Shown here in pieces: positions 7,820-16,300 of a stretch of DNA of 64,000 bases (the first letter of the stretch is position 1; each line of letters begins with the position of its first letter). Position numbers and translations under genes: made by a program. Under the pieces are notes generated by a model. It was given only the letters and a program-made list of their open reading frames with translations. It was not told the origin of the DNA and made no database searches. Origin of the DNA: Verrucomicrobiota bacterium (lineage in GTDB: Bacteria > Verrucomicrobiota > Verrucomicrobiia > Limisphaerales > Pedosphaeraceae); contig JAJPHR010000060.1 in assembly GCA_021325145.1 (NCBI GenBank), positions 1 to 64,000 on the forward strand, read 5' to 3'.

Positions 7820-10519
7820 ATGCCCTCGAAGGAAAAGAGCTCGAACGAAATCGCGGAACAGCGAATTGAGGCCGCTCGCAGGTCCAATGCGCGTGAATTG
7901 GATCTCAGCGATTTAGAGTTGGCCAAACTGCCCGAAGCCCTGGGCCAACTGACCCAACTCCAGCACCTCGACGTTTCCGTCAACCGACTGACGGCGCTGC
8001 CCGAAGCCCTGGGCCAACTGACCCAACTCCAGCACCTCGACGGTTCTGTCAACCAACTGACGGCGCTGCCCGAAGCCCTGGGCCAACTGACCCAACTTCA
8101 GCACCTCGACGTTTTCGTCAACCGACTGACGGCGCTGCCCGAAGCCCTGGGCCAACTGGCCCGACTTCAGCACCTCGCCGTTTCCGGCAACCAACTGACG
8201 GCGCTGCCCGAAGCCCTGGGCCAACTGACCCAACTTCAGCACCTCGCCGTTTCCGACAACCAACTGACGGCGCTGCCCGAAGCCCTGGGCCAACTGACCC
8301 AACTTCAGCACCTCGCCGTTTCCGACAACCAACTGACGGCGCTGCCCGAAGCCCTAGGCCAACTGACCCAACTTCAGCACCTCGCCGTTTCCGACAACCA
8401 ACTGACGGCCTTGCCGAAAAGTCTGCGTCAGTTGAAGAATCTCAAGGGGCTCTACCTCCATGCCAACCCCGTACTAGGCTTGCCACCCGAAGTGCTGGGG
8501 CCGGACATTCGCCGAGTTCGCAGTAATAAGGAGAAGCCCGCAAACCCCGCCGAAATTCTCGAGTATTACTTCCGCACCCGCGGCGGCAGTCGCCCGCTCA
8601 ACGAAGCCAAACTCATCCTGGTGGGTTACGGACAGGCGGGCAAAACCTGTCTGATTAAACGGATGCTCTATAATACCTTCAACCAGCAGGAACCCGAAAC
8701 TCCTGGAATTGAAATTCAGCCTTGGCAAGTCAAGGTGCCGAGTGGCGACGACGTGCGCTTGCACGTCTGGGACTTTGGCGGCCAGGAAATTCTCCACGCC
8801 ACGCATCAGTTTTTTCTCACCGAGCGCACCGTGTATCTGCTGGTGCTCAACGGGCGCACCGGCCAGGGTGACCGGGCCACCCTCGATGCTGAATACTGGC
8901 TCCAACTCATTCGCAGCTTCGGCGGAAATTCGCGCGTCATTGTGGCCCTTAACAAATGGCGCCAGAATCCGTTTGATGTGAACCGCGGACTCTTACTTGA
9001 AAAGTATCCGTTCATCGCCGACATCGTGAAAACGGAATGCGATGAGCCGAAATTCGGACTCGGGGAGTTGAAGGACGCAATTCTCCGCGAAACCGATGCG
9101 CTGGAGCATCGCAAGGTAAAGTTCCCAGCCGGTTGGTTCGCCATCAAGGAGCGTCTGGCGAAGATGTCGGAAAAAGACGAGAACGTTGTCACCTGGGAAG
9201 CATATCAAAAAATCTGCGGAAACTTGGGTGAGCATGACCCACAGGCGCAACGCAATTTGGCAAAATTCCTCCACATACTGGGTATCGCCTTGAACTACGC
9301 TGACGATCCCCGCTTGCGGGACACGCATGTGCTGAATCCACGCTGGGTGACCGAGGGCATTTACACGTTGCTGCGGGTTGGGCAGAAAGGCAACCGGGCT
9401 GGCGTGCTCGCTCGAACGGACCTCGCAGCTGTGCTTGATTCCAGGAACTATCCAGCGGACTGTTACGATTTCCTCCTGCGGCTGATGGAGAAATTCCAGC
9501 TTTGCTTCGAGTTGCGAGCGGGCAGTGGCCGTTACCTGGTTCCTGAGTTGCTGGGTGAAAACCAACCGGATGAAATCCGCTCGCTGCTGGACCAACCAGC
9601 CCTTGGATTCCGTTATCAGTACGAAGTGCTGCCGGAAGGCCTGTTGCCGCGATTCATCGTGCAAACGCACAGCCATAGTGAAGCGAATCCCAGCTTGCGC
9701 TGGCGCACCGGCGTCGTGCTGGAACGCGAAGATTGCCGCGCCGTCGTTCGCGCAGACGCACGGGAGCGCCGCGTGGATATCCACATCATCGGTCCAGAAC
9801 GCCAGCGCCGTGATCTGTTAGCCGTCATCCGCGAGAAATTCGAAGAACAGCATCGGGATTTGAAAGGTTTGACCGTGCAAGAACGCGTGCCAGTGCCGGG
9901 GGAGAAAGATGCGACTGGCAAGGATATAACGGTCAGCTACCAGGATTTGCTGCAGCGAGAGCATGACGAGGAGGCGGATTATCGTCCCGAGGGCGCGCGC
10001 AATCGAGTCAACGTGGCGGACCTGTTGAACGGGTTGGAAGCGCCGGCCGCGCGCGCGCGTCGAAAAGATAAAAACCCCCAAGGACAGATGCGAGAGGTAA
10101 TCAATGTTTACGGACCCGCAACGATTCGAACTGGAGACAAACACATGGAAAACATCGGAGGGGATAAAAACCAATTAAACATCAGCGGCGGCACGTTCAC
10201 GAACGCCCCCGTCGCCATCAAGAACGAGTTGCAAAATTCGTATAACACCATCGAACAAGCCGGTGACCCCGGTCTTAAAGCGAACTTGGAGCAGTTGCAT
10301 GCGCTCGTCGCCCAACTGATGGAAAAGCTCGACCGACCCAAAGCGCTCGAGGTGAAAGAAAACCTGGAAGTGCTGGCGAAAGAAGTCACCAAACCCGAGC
10401 CGCGCAAGAAATGGTATGAACTTTCCAAGGACGGCCTCATCGAAGCCGCCAAAACCGTCAAAGAACTTGCCGGTCCGATTACCTCCGTGTTGATGGAAAT
10501 AGGCAAGTCGGTTCATTGA
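7820..10519 (+). CDS. Roco protein: LRR-Roc GTPase-COR with GDK/helical C-terminal tail
   Basis: An 899-residue cytoplasmic protein. Eight 23-residue leucine-rich repeats (34-217, unit LTALPEALGQLTQLQHL) lead into a Roc GTPase. The P-loop GYGQAGKT is at 269-276, and the switch-II motif DFGGQE at 318-323. The base-specificity motif reads NKWR (378-381), where NKxD is usual. A COR domain follows (about 440-650). The C-terminus has a Gly/Asp-rich strand segment (IRTGDKHMENIGGDKNQLN, from about 759) and a helical tail (about 806-899) with VKENLEVLAKEV and KPEPRKK words. Roco proteins are dimeric GTPases; bacterial members have no settled role. The tail resembles ones I associate with NTPase-based bacterial conflict proteins, which is an inference. 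It stands alone in a repeat-rich gap. Confidence 0.9.
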   Translation: MPSKEKSSNEIAEQRIEAARRSNARELDLSDLELAKLPEALGQLTQLQHLDVSVNRLTALPEALGQLTQLQHLDGSVNQLTALPEALGQLTQLQHLDVFVNRLTALPEALGQLARLQHLAVSGNQLTALPEALGQLTQLQHLAVSDNQLTALPEALGQLTQLQHLAVSDNQLTALPEALGQLTQLQHLAVSDNQLTALPKSLRQLKNLKGLYLHANPVLGLPPEVLGPDIRRVRSNKEKPANPAEILEYYFRTRGGSRPLNEAKLILVGYGQAGKTCLIKRMLYNTFNQQEPETPGIEIQPWQVKVPSGDDVRLHVWDFGGQEILHATHQFFLTERTVYLLVLNGRTGQGDRATLDAEYWLQLIRSFGGNSRVIVALNKWRQNPFDVNRGLLLEKYPFIADIVKTECDEPKFGLGELKDAILRETDALEHRKVKFPAGWFAIKERLAKMSEKDENVVTWEAYQKICGNLGEHDPQAQRNLAKFLHILGIALNYADDPRLRDTHVLNPRWVTEGIYTLLRVGQKGNRAGVLARTDLAAVLDSRNYPADCYDFLLRLMEKFQLCFELRAGSGRYLVPELLGENQPDEIRSLLDQPALGFRYQYEVLPEGLLPRFIVQTHSHSEANPSLRWRTGVVLEREDCRAVVRADARERRVDIHIIGPERQRRDLLAVIREKFEEQHRDLKGLTVQERVPVPGEKDATGKDITVSYQDLLQREHDEEADYRPEGARNRVNVADLLNGLEAPAARARRKDKNPQGQMREVINVYGPATIRTGDKHMENIGGDKNQLNISGGTFTNAPVAIKNELQNSYNTIEQAGDPGLKANLEQLHALVAQLMEKLDRPKALEVKENLEVLAKEVTKPEPRKKWYELSKDGLIEAAKTVKELAGPITSVLMEIGKSVH
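7919..8401 (+). repeat. Tandem 69-bp LRR-coding repeats
   Basis: Seven head-to-tail 69-base units encode residues 34-194 of the Roco protein. The last three units (8195-8401) differ from one another by a single base, G to A at 8356 (GCCCTAGG). Earlier units differ mainly in the codons for the variable concave-surface positions (DVSVNR, DGSVNQ, DVFVNR, AVSGNQ, AVSDNQ). Confidence 0.95.
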
Positions 10520-10582
10520 TTGGCGGGGCATCCTGCTCCCCTCAAATTTCACACTTGATCCAATTGGGCCAATACCCCATGG

Positions 10583-10601
10583 GCGTTCGTTGCGTGAACG
10601 C
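10583..10601. other. Small hairpin
   Basis: GCGTTC and GAACGC form a 6-bp stem with a 7-base loop, between the Roco gene and the cysteine-rich gene. There is no T-run, so it is not a classical terminator. It may be a degenerate intergenic repeat. Confidence 0.4.
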
Positions 10602-10690
10602 ATTAGGGTGAAGCGCGGGCCGGGAATGAGCGGCCTGTGAAAGTGTTTGCTGCCGCAGCGCGAAGGCAGACTGAACCGGGAAAGACCACT

Positions 10691-11092
10691 ATGAGTTATA
10701 TCGAGCAAATGTTTGAAACGCATCCGCGGAAGTTCGCGCAGAACGAAGGCTTGTGGGTGGAGAGCATCACCGCCACCTGGTCATGCGCCGAAAGCTGCGT
10801 GGCCTGCGCCGACGCGTGCCTGGGGGAGGACCAGGTGGAAATGTTGCGGCGATGTATCCGGCTGTGTCTGGATTGCGCCGAGGTGTGCGAGGTGACCGCC
10901 AGGCTTTTGACCCGCCAGACCGAAACCGATAACAGCCTGATCGAGGCGCAACTGCAAGCGTGCATCGTTGCCTGCCAGGTCTGCGGCGTCGAGTGCGAGC
11001 GCCATAGCTCCGACATGGCCCACTGCGAAATTTGTTCGATTGCCTGCCACCGTTGCGAGAAGGCCTGCCAGGACTTGAGCGCAAAGTTATAG
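10691..11092 (+). CDS. Four-helix-bundle copper-binding protein (DUF326, Csp-like)
   Basis: A 133-residue cytosolic protein with 17 cysteines in CxxxC and CxxC spacing along four predicted helices (C32, 36, 39, 43; 55, 59, 62, 66; 91, 95, 98, 102; 112, 115, 119, 122, 126). This is the pattern of copper storage proteins (Csp), in which helix-facing cysteines bind many Cu(I) ions inside a four-helix bundle. No signal peptide is present, as in cytosolic Csp3. I chose the ATG giving MSYIEQMFET; an upstream start at 10637 adds an unlikely basic leader. Metal identity is inferred from the family. Confidence 0.87.
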   Translation: MSYIEQMFETHPRKFAQNEGLWVESITATWSCAESCVACADACLGEDQVEMLRRCIRLCLDCAEVCEVTARLLTRQTETDNSLIEAQLQACIVACQVCGVECERHSSDMAHCEICSIACHRCEKACQDLSAKL

Positions 11093-11109
11093 AAATGCCT
11101 TGGCCTTGG

Positions 11110-11158
11110 GCGGAACGCAGAGCTCCCGCTCGGCTCGATCACGCGCCTTGCGTTCCGC
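11110..11158. other. Inverted repeat after the Csp-like gene
   Basis: GCGGAACGCA (11110-11119) and TGCGTTCCGC (11149-11158) form a perfect 10-bp stem with a 29-base loop, starting 18 bases after the stop codon. No T-run follows. It may stabilise the 3' end, or be another short palindromic repeat. Confidence 0.5.
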
Positions 11159-11285
11159 GCTTCACCGGGCGCCAGAGTCATGGGCCATTTGAAAACAGCG
11201 CGTGGCGGGATAGATTGATTTGCAGGTTTGGCGGGCAAGTTTTGGCTCGATCGTCGTAGGAGCCTGAACCGGCCCGCCGGCACGA

Positions 11286-13166
11286 TTGGTGGTAATATTG
11301 TCAAAACGCCGATTTTCATCTTCAGGAGCCATGGCTTTGCTGGCGGTGGTGCTCGTGGTGGCATCGCTGCGATTGGCGCGCGAGATCTTCATCCCGCTCG
11401 CGCTCGCAATCCTGTTCAGCTTCCTGCTGTCCCCGTTGGTGACACGATTGCGTCTCTGGCATGTGCCCAAGGCGCCCGCTGTCCTCATCGTCGTGCTGTT
11501 CGCCTTCGCTGTCGTGGGCGTCATCACGGCTTTGATGGTCTTCCAAATGGTTGACCTGGCTGGCAAACTGCCCGGTTATCAACAGAATATTCATCGCAAG
11601 GTGGACGCCCTGACCCCGCGCGACGGCGGAGTGGTCGGATACGCGGGTCGTTTCATCGAGCAATTGCGGAAAGGAATAAGTGCGCCCGCGCCGGCTCCCA
11701 GTCAGCCCAGGGTGACTTCCTCAGGCACGAATCTGAAACCGACCCCGGTGGAGGTCCACGTTTCCCAATTCTCGCCGATGCAGCTCCTGCGTTCCGTGAT
11801 CGGGTCGGTCGCCGGGGGGCTCATAACCGCTCTCGTCGTGATCGTCTTCGTGATCTTCATACTGCTTCAGCGCGACGACTTGCGCGATCGCGTCATCCGG
11901 CTTGCCGGCACTGGCAAGCTGAATGTGACCACCCAGCTTCTCGATGAGGCTGGCCGCCGTCTCAGCCGTTACCTGCTGGTGCAATTGATCGTGAATGTCG
12001 GCTACGGCATCCCGATCAGCCTGGGATTGTTTTTCATCGGCGTGCCGAACCCTTTTCTTTGGGGGTTGCTGGCCGCGCTGCTGCGTTATGTTCCCTATGC
12101 CGGGACGTGGATCGCCGCCGCGATGCCCTTCGCGCTCGCCATGGCCGTGGACCCGGGTTGGACCAAACCGCTGCTGGTCGCCGGCTTGTGGTTGGTGGTG
12201 GAACTCACGATTGCCAATTTTATCGAACCCTGGGTCTATGGCGCGACCGGCGGAATCACACCCCTGGCGGTGCTGTTCGCCGCAGTATTCTGGGCCTGGG
12301 TCTGGGGGCCGGTGGGTTTGTTGCTGTCCACGCCCTTGACCGTTTGTCTGGTCACCATGGGGCGGTACATTCCGAGCTTTGAGTTTCTCAGCGTGATGCT
12401 CGGCGATGAGCCGCCGCTGTCGCCCAGCGATCGGCTTTATCAACGCCTGCTGGCGCAGAATCAAGCCGCCGCCGCGGAGTTGACGGACGAGTTTCTGCAA
12501 AAAGCAAGCCTGGAGGAATTATATGATACGGTAATCCTGCCGGCGCTTGTGCGGGCCGAGGAGGAGCGGTCTCGCGGGATGCTGGACCAGCGCCGGTACC
12601 GTTTCGTATTGCAGGCGTCGAGACTGCTCGTGGAGGAATCGGCTGAATATGTCCGCGAACGCCGCGCCAAGGCCGGGGATCAGAAGCATCCCGCTGATGA
12701 AATCCCGGCGATACCGACGCCCCTTCCCGGCTCGGCCGTAATTTGCATTCCCGTTCGCGGAAAAGCGGACGCTGTTGCCGCGGTGATGCTTGTGCAATGC
12801 CTCGATTTGAAAGGACTTCCCGGCAGGATTGCTTCCACCGACGCCCTGGAGAGGGAAAAGGCGGAACTGGATAAGCAGTCCGATCACGAGGTGTTTTGTG
12901 TGTCCGCCCTGCCGCCTGCTGCGTTGGAAGATGTCCCTCCGGCCTGTGAGCGCGTGCAAACGGGTTTTCCTCACGCGCAAGTCCTTGTCGGCGTTTGGTA
13001 CGCGGGTGAGAAAATCAACGAACTCGCCCAGCGGCTGGACACCCTGCCGCGGGAAAATTTCGTCAGCACGCTGCGACAAGCGGTGGAAAGAATTCTGCAC
13101 CTCGTCTCCGTTCACCAGGAGGATGCGGACCAGCAAAGCCACGCTTTGCCGCAGAAGAGATTCTAA
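11286..13166 (+). CDS. AI-2E/PerM-type transporter with soluble C-terminal domain
   Basis: A 626-residue inner-membrane protein. Residues about 16-365 carry the eight-helix AI-2E exporter/PerM family core, including a large periplasmic loop after the third helix and late motifs such as YVPYAGTW and NFIEPWVYG. The family includes TqsA, an AI-2 exporter, and Na+(Li+)/H+ antiporters. About 250 further cytoplasmic residues follow: a helical region, then an alpha/beta domain (about 480-600) of Rossmann look. Start alternatives are TTG 11286, TTG 11298 and ATG 11331, and the choice is uncertain. The stop codon is one base before the topoisomerase start, so the two are translationally linked. Substrate unknown. 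Confidence 0.85.
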   Translation: MVVILSKRRFSSSGAMALLAVVLVVASLRLAREIFIPLALAILFSFLLSPLVTRLRLWHVPKAPAVLIVVLFAFAVVGVITALMVFQMVDLAGKLPGYQQNIHRKVDALTPRDGGVVGYAGRFIEQLRKGISAPAPAPSQPRVTSSGTNLKPTPVEVHVSQFSPMQLLRSVIGSVAGGLITALVVIVFVIFILLQRDDLRDRVIRLAGTGKLNVTTQLLDEAGRRLSRYLLVQLIVNVGYGIPISLGLFFIGVPNPFLWGLLAALLRYVPYAGTWIAAAMPFALAMAVDPGWTKPLLVAGLWLVVELTIANFIEPWVYGATGGITPLAVLFAAVFWAWVWGPVGLLLSTPLTVCLVTMGRYIPSFEFLSVMLGDEPPLSPSDRLYQRLLAQNQAAAAELTDEFLQKASLEELYDTVILPALVRAEEERSRGMLDQRRYRFVLQASRLLVEESAEYVRERRAKAGDQKHPADEIPAIPTPLPGSAVICIPVRGKADAVAAVMLVQCLDLKGLPGRIASTDALEREKAELDKQSDHEVFCVSALPPAALEDVPPACERVQTGFPHAQVLVGVWYAGEKINELAQRLDTLPRENFVSTLRQAVERILHLVSVHQEDADQQSHALPQKRF

Positions 13167-13167
13167 C

Positions 13168-14262
13168 ATGTCCAAGCGGCTGCTGTTACTCCCGCCGGCT
13201 GATCCCGTGGAATCCGCCAACCGCGTCGGACTCAGATACGTCAGCGATGACCTGCCCGGCATCCAGCGCGAACCAGCGGGCGAGGATTTTCGTTACCTGG
13301 GCCCTGAAGGAAAAGAGATCGATGACCCGGCCACGTTGGACCGCATCAAATCGCTCGTCATTCCGCCGGCCTGGACGGACGTGTGGATTTGTCCGGACCC
13401 GCGCGGCCACTTGCAAGCAACTGGTCGCGACTCGCGAGGCCGCAAACAACATCGCTACCATCCGCGCTGGCGCGAGGTGCGGGACGAAACCAAGTATGCC
13501 TGGCTCATCGCCTTCGCCCGCGCGTTGCCGGCCATTCGCCAGCGCGTCGACGAGGACCTGGCGCTGCCCGGCGTATCCCGGAACAAGGTGCTCGCAACCG
13601 TTCTCCGGTTGCTCGAAGTGAGTTTGATCCGGGTTGGCAACGAGGAATACGCGCGCGAGAACAAGTCTTATGGCCTGACCACGATGGAAAACCGGCACGT
13701 CGAAGTTTCCGGTTCCGATTTGTACTTCCACTTTCGCGGGAAGAGCGGCAAGGAACATAAAGTAAGAGTTCATGACCGGCGTCTCGCGAAGATCGTAAAA
13801 GCCTGCCAGGACATTCCCGGCCACGAACTCTTCCAGTATATCGACGAATCCGGCGAACGCCGGAAAATCGAGTCGGAAGACGTGAACGCCTATTTGCGCG
13901 AAATCACCGCGCAGGATTTCACCGCCAAGTTCTTTCGCACCTGGGCCGGCACCGTGCTGGCCGTGAGAGAACTGCTGCAACTCCAACCGCCGGAATCCGA
14001 CACGGCGGCTAAAAAGTGCATCGCCCAGGCGATCAAAAACGTCGCCAGGCAATTGGGCAACACCCCTGCGGTCTGTCGGAAATGCTACGTTCACCCCGCC
14101 ATCATCGAGTGCTTCACAGAACGCACGCTCAAGGACGCGCTCGATCAAGGCAGCCACGGCAAAGCAAGTAAATCCAAACACGATCTGAGCGCGGAGGAAG
14201 CCGCCGTGCTCGCGCTGCTTGAGGAACGATTGTCGCACCACACGCGGTCCTCTCGCGCCTGA
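13168..14262 (+). CDS. DNA topoisomerase IB (poxvirus type)
   Basis: A 364-residue enzyme that nicks one DNA strand through a 3'-phosphotyrosine and relaxes supercoils. The N-terminal domain has RDSRGRKQHRYHPRW (88-101). The catalytic residues visible are R155 in LIRVGNEEYA, a lysine in the GKSGKEHKV hairpin (about 195), R257 in FFRTWAGT and the nucleophile Y307 in CRKCYVHP. The length matches bacterial TopIB. The start is one base after the exporter stop, which fixes ATG 13168; the open frame upstream of it overlaps the exporter. Confidence 0.94.
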   Translation: MSKRLLLLPPADPVESANRVGLRYVSDDLPGIQREPAGEDFRYLGPEGKEIDDPATLDRIKSLVIPPAWTDVWICPDPRGHLQATGRDSRGRKQHRYHPRWREVRDETKYAWLIAFARALPAIRQRVDEDLALPGVSRNKVLATVLRLLEVSLIRVGNEEYARENKSYGLTTMENRHVEVSGSDLYFHFRGKSGKEHKVRVHDRRLAKIVKACQDIPGHELFQYIDESGERRKIESEDVNAYLREITAQDFTAKFFRTWAGTVLAVRELLQLQPPESDTAAKKCIAQAIKNVARQLGNTPAVCRKCYVHPAIIECFTERTLKDALDQGSHGKASKSKHDLSAEEAAVLALLEERLSHHTRSSRA

Positions 14263-14435
14263 TCCCAGGATGCCAAATCGGAGCGCGGAGTTCCACTCGG
14301 CGCGAACAAGATGTTTGCCTGCGGGTGCATCGACACTGGTCCGATCTGGCAGGGACGATCTGCCGGTCGTACGCTTGAAGGCTCAGCGACGCATCCTTGC
14401 TAATAAATACCGGGCAGTGTTGATCGGCTCCTGTC

Positions 14436-14993
14436 TCACTTCAACGGCAATTCCGACTCCGGATGCGCCTCCCGGTAAGATAACTTGCCATCCACCAATC
14501 GCGCCGCGCCGCTGAACGAATGCAGCTGCAGCTTGCCTGCGGTTAGAATGTGCCAGACCGTGTGGTCCTCGGCCTTCAAATAATCGGCGATCAGCGAACG
14601 ATGGCATTGCCACCAAAGCGCCTCGGCGCACATGATCGCCGTGCGTTTGGCTTTAGCCAGCGCCAGCAGTCTGCCGATGCCGCGGGTGAATTCCTTGGTT
14701 TCCATGTAATCCGCATAACCGCGGAAGGCTTCGTTGCGCCAGGCCGTGTTGGGAGAGTCCGGCTGCGCCGGGCGACGTCCGCCCAATTCGGGAAAGTGCA
14801 CATACTCAATGCCCTCCCGTTTCAAAGCCGCCGCCAGTTCAGCCTGGCCGAATTGCGGATGCCGCCGCGAACCGGGAAATCGCCGCACGTCCGCCAGCGC
14901 CTCGATCCGGTTTTCCCGCAGCAACTCAATAAACTCCTCGCCGCTCCGGGTCGAATGCCCGATGGTCCAAAGCTCTGTATGCCGCCTTTGCAT
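14436..14993 (-). CDS. DUF488 family protein
   Basis: A 185-residue cytoplasmic protein. It shows the family hallmarks: the N-terminal TIGHSTRSGEEFIELL, then ADVRRFPGSRRHPQF, and the paired-cysteine box CAEALWWQCHRSLIADYL, with the C-x7-CHR arrangement. The family is widespread and poorly characterised; the conserved Arg and Cys residues suggest a phosphatase- or nuclease-like pocket, but no reaction is established. The gene stands alone and is convergent with the topoisomerase gene. Confidence 0.9.
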   Translation of the reverse strand: MQRRHTELWTIGHSTRSGEEFIELLRENRIEALADVRRFPGSRRHPQFGQAELAAALKREGIEYVHFPELGGRRPAQPDSPNTAWRNEAFRGYADYMETKEFTRGIGRLLALAKAKRTAIMCAEALWWQCHRSLIADYLKAEDHTVWHILTAGKLQLHSFSGAARLVDGKLSYREAHPESELPLK

Positions 14994-15075
14994 GCGTCAC
15001 AAACAATGTGCCTCATGCCGCAAAAAATGCGAGCGGGATGATGATTGGATGGCGGGGATGGCGCGCCAAAACGAA

Positions 15076-16068
15076 TCATCGTGTTGAATTCGAACTCTGC
15101 TGTGCGTCCTTCACTGACCCGCCGGCATGCGCCTCATTGCTCGTCCTGAAAGTAGCCACGAGCGGCCGATGGTCCGAACCCACTCCCCAATTTGGCAGCG
15201 TGAGGATATACGTCCCCGCCGGGTCCCAGCTTCGCGCCATCGCGTGACTTAACAGGATGTAATCCAGCCGGCTGTAAACGTCCTCCTTCGCGTAATAATG
15301 CGTCCAGGCGATCTTGCGCGAACTGATCCGCCGATCCGAGTGCGGCGGATCATCGCCGTTGCGTTCAGTGGGTCGCGTATCAACCAGCCCCTTCTTGCTT
15401 CGCCCGCCAATGATCGTTCGGATGGGCTCGGAATCGGGGCGATCATTCAAATCACCCAGGACCACGAGGTTGAGCCCGGGATTGGCCGTCAGGCGCGCCT
15501 CGATAATGCTATGCAGGATTTTCGCTTCCTCGGAACGCAGGTCCGCTTCGTCTGCTTCCGGCACCGTTCGTTGCGATTTCAGATGCGCGGCAATCAGCGT
15601 GAACGAATAACCCTCATTGACCTTGATGTCCACCTCCGCGAACCCGCGCGCGATGCGAAAGCGCTTTCCCGCGAGCAGGAAGGACTCATTCGTGTGCGGA
15701 CGCCGCGCTGTGAAAGGAAATTTGCTGAGCACCGCCACATGGACTTCCGGGTCATTGCCAATCACATGCTCCCAGTACGGCAGATCGAGCCCGCCTGCCT
15801 TGAGCGACGTCTGAAGTTCCAGCAACGCATTCGTGCCGCCCATTTCTTCGAGCGCAATGACATCCGGCTTGAGCGCAAGAATGCCTTCGCGCACCTTCGC
15901 CTTGGCGGCTTCCGGCTTGACGATGCGGGTTGTGGTGGGCTCGTCCAGGTAATTCTCAATATTATACTCCGCGATGCGAAAAGTATCGGCCGCGAGCCTG
16001 CCGCCCAGCAACAAACCCCCAAGCAAAACGATCATGCGCATCGGAAAAGCAGCCATGGAGCTTTTCAT
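15076..16068 (-). CDS. Secreted endonuclease/exonuclease/phosphatase-family protein
   Basis: A 330-residue exported phosphoesterase. The N-terminus (MKSSMAAFPMRMIVLLGGLL) is a signal peptide with likely cleavage after RLAA. The EEP fold follows: RIAEYNIENY, ALEEMGG with the metal-binding Glu, LIAAHLKSQ, LGDLNDRP with the Asp/Asn pair, and the terminal GSDHRP with the catalytic Asp-His. The family hydrolyses phosphodiesters (DNA, lipids or phosphoinositides); the substrate cannot be told. I preferred ATG 16068 over an upstream GTG at 16101 because it gives a clean signal peptide. Confidence 0.88.
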   Translation of the reverse strand: MKSSMAAFPMRMIVLLGGLLLGGRLAADTFRIAEYNIENYLDEPTTTRIVKPEAAKAKVREGILALKPDVIALEEMGGTNALLELQTSLKAGGLDLPYWEHVIGNDPEVHVAVLSKFPFTARRPHTNESFLLAGKRFRIARGFAEVDIKVNEGYSFTLIAAHLKSQRTVPEADEADLRSEEAKILHSIIEARLTANPGLNLVVLGDLNDRPDSEPIRTIIGGRSKKGLVDTRPTERNGDDPPHSDRRISSRKIAWTHYYAKEDVYSRLDYILLSHAMARSWDPAGTYILTLPNWGVGSDHRPLVATFRTSNEAHAGGSVKDAQQSSNSTR

Positions 16069-16104
16069 AGTTGTTTGCTGCCCGGAAGTCAATCGGCGCA
16101 CGAA

Positions 16105-16225
16105 GGAGGGCGCGCCGTCTCGTCGCCGCTTGTCTCGCCGCAGCTTCCGAGCGAGGGCGGAAGCGCAGCGTCAGGCGACGGAACAACGAATGGCCTGCCT
16201 CGCGCATCCCGGCCAGCGCGTTTCA
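16105..16225. repeat. Palindromic repeat, family C (copy 2)
   Basis: Shares GCTTGTCTCGCCG, GAGCGAGGGCGGAAGCG and GCGTCAGGCGACGGAAC-type words with the copies at 7366-7468 and 24808-24950. It lies between the divergent EEP and esterase genes and so occupies both upstream regions. Confidence 0.8.
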
Positions 16226-16300
16226 CTCCGCTGGAACTTCTCCGGAAAAAGTTGAAGCATTGAATCATCGAAGCCGTTCCGTTACGTTTGCAACGCTGAG

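Noticed and set aside
7919-8401. Possible CRISPR or non-coding tandem repeat
   Set aside because: The 69-base units are contiguous without unique spacers and encode in-phase LRRs.
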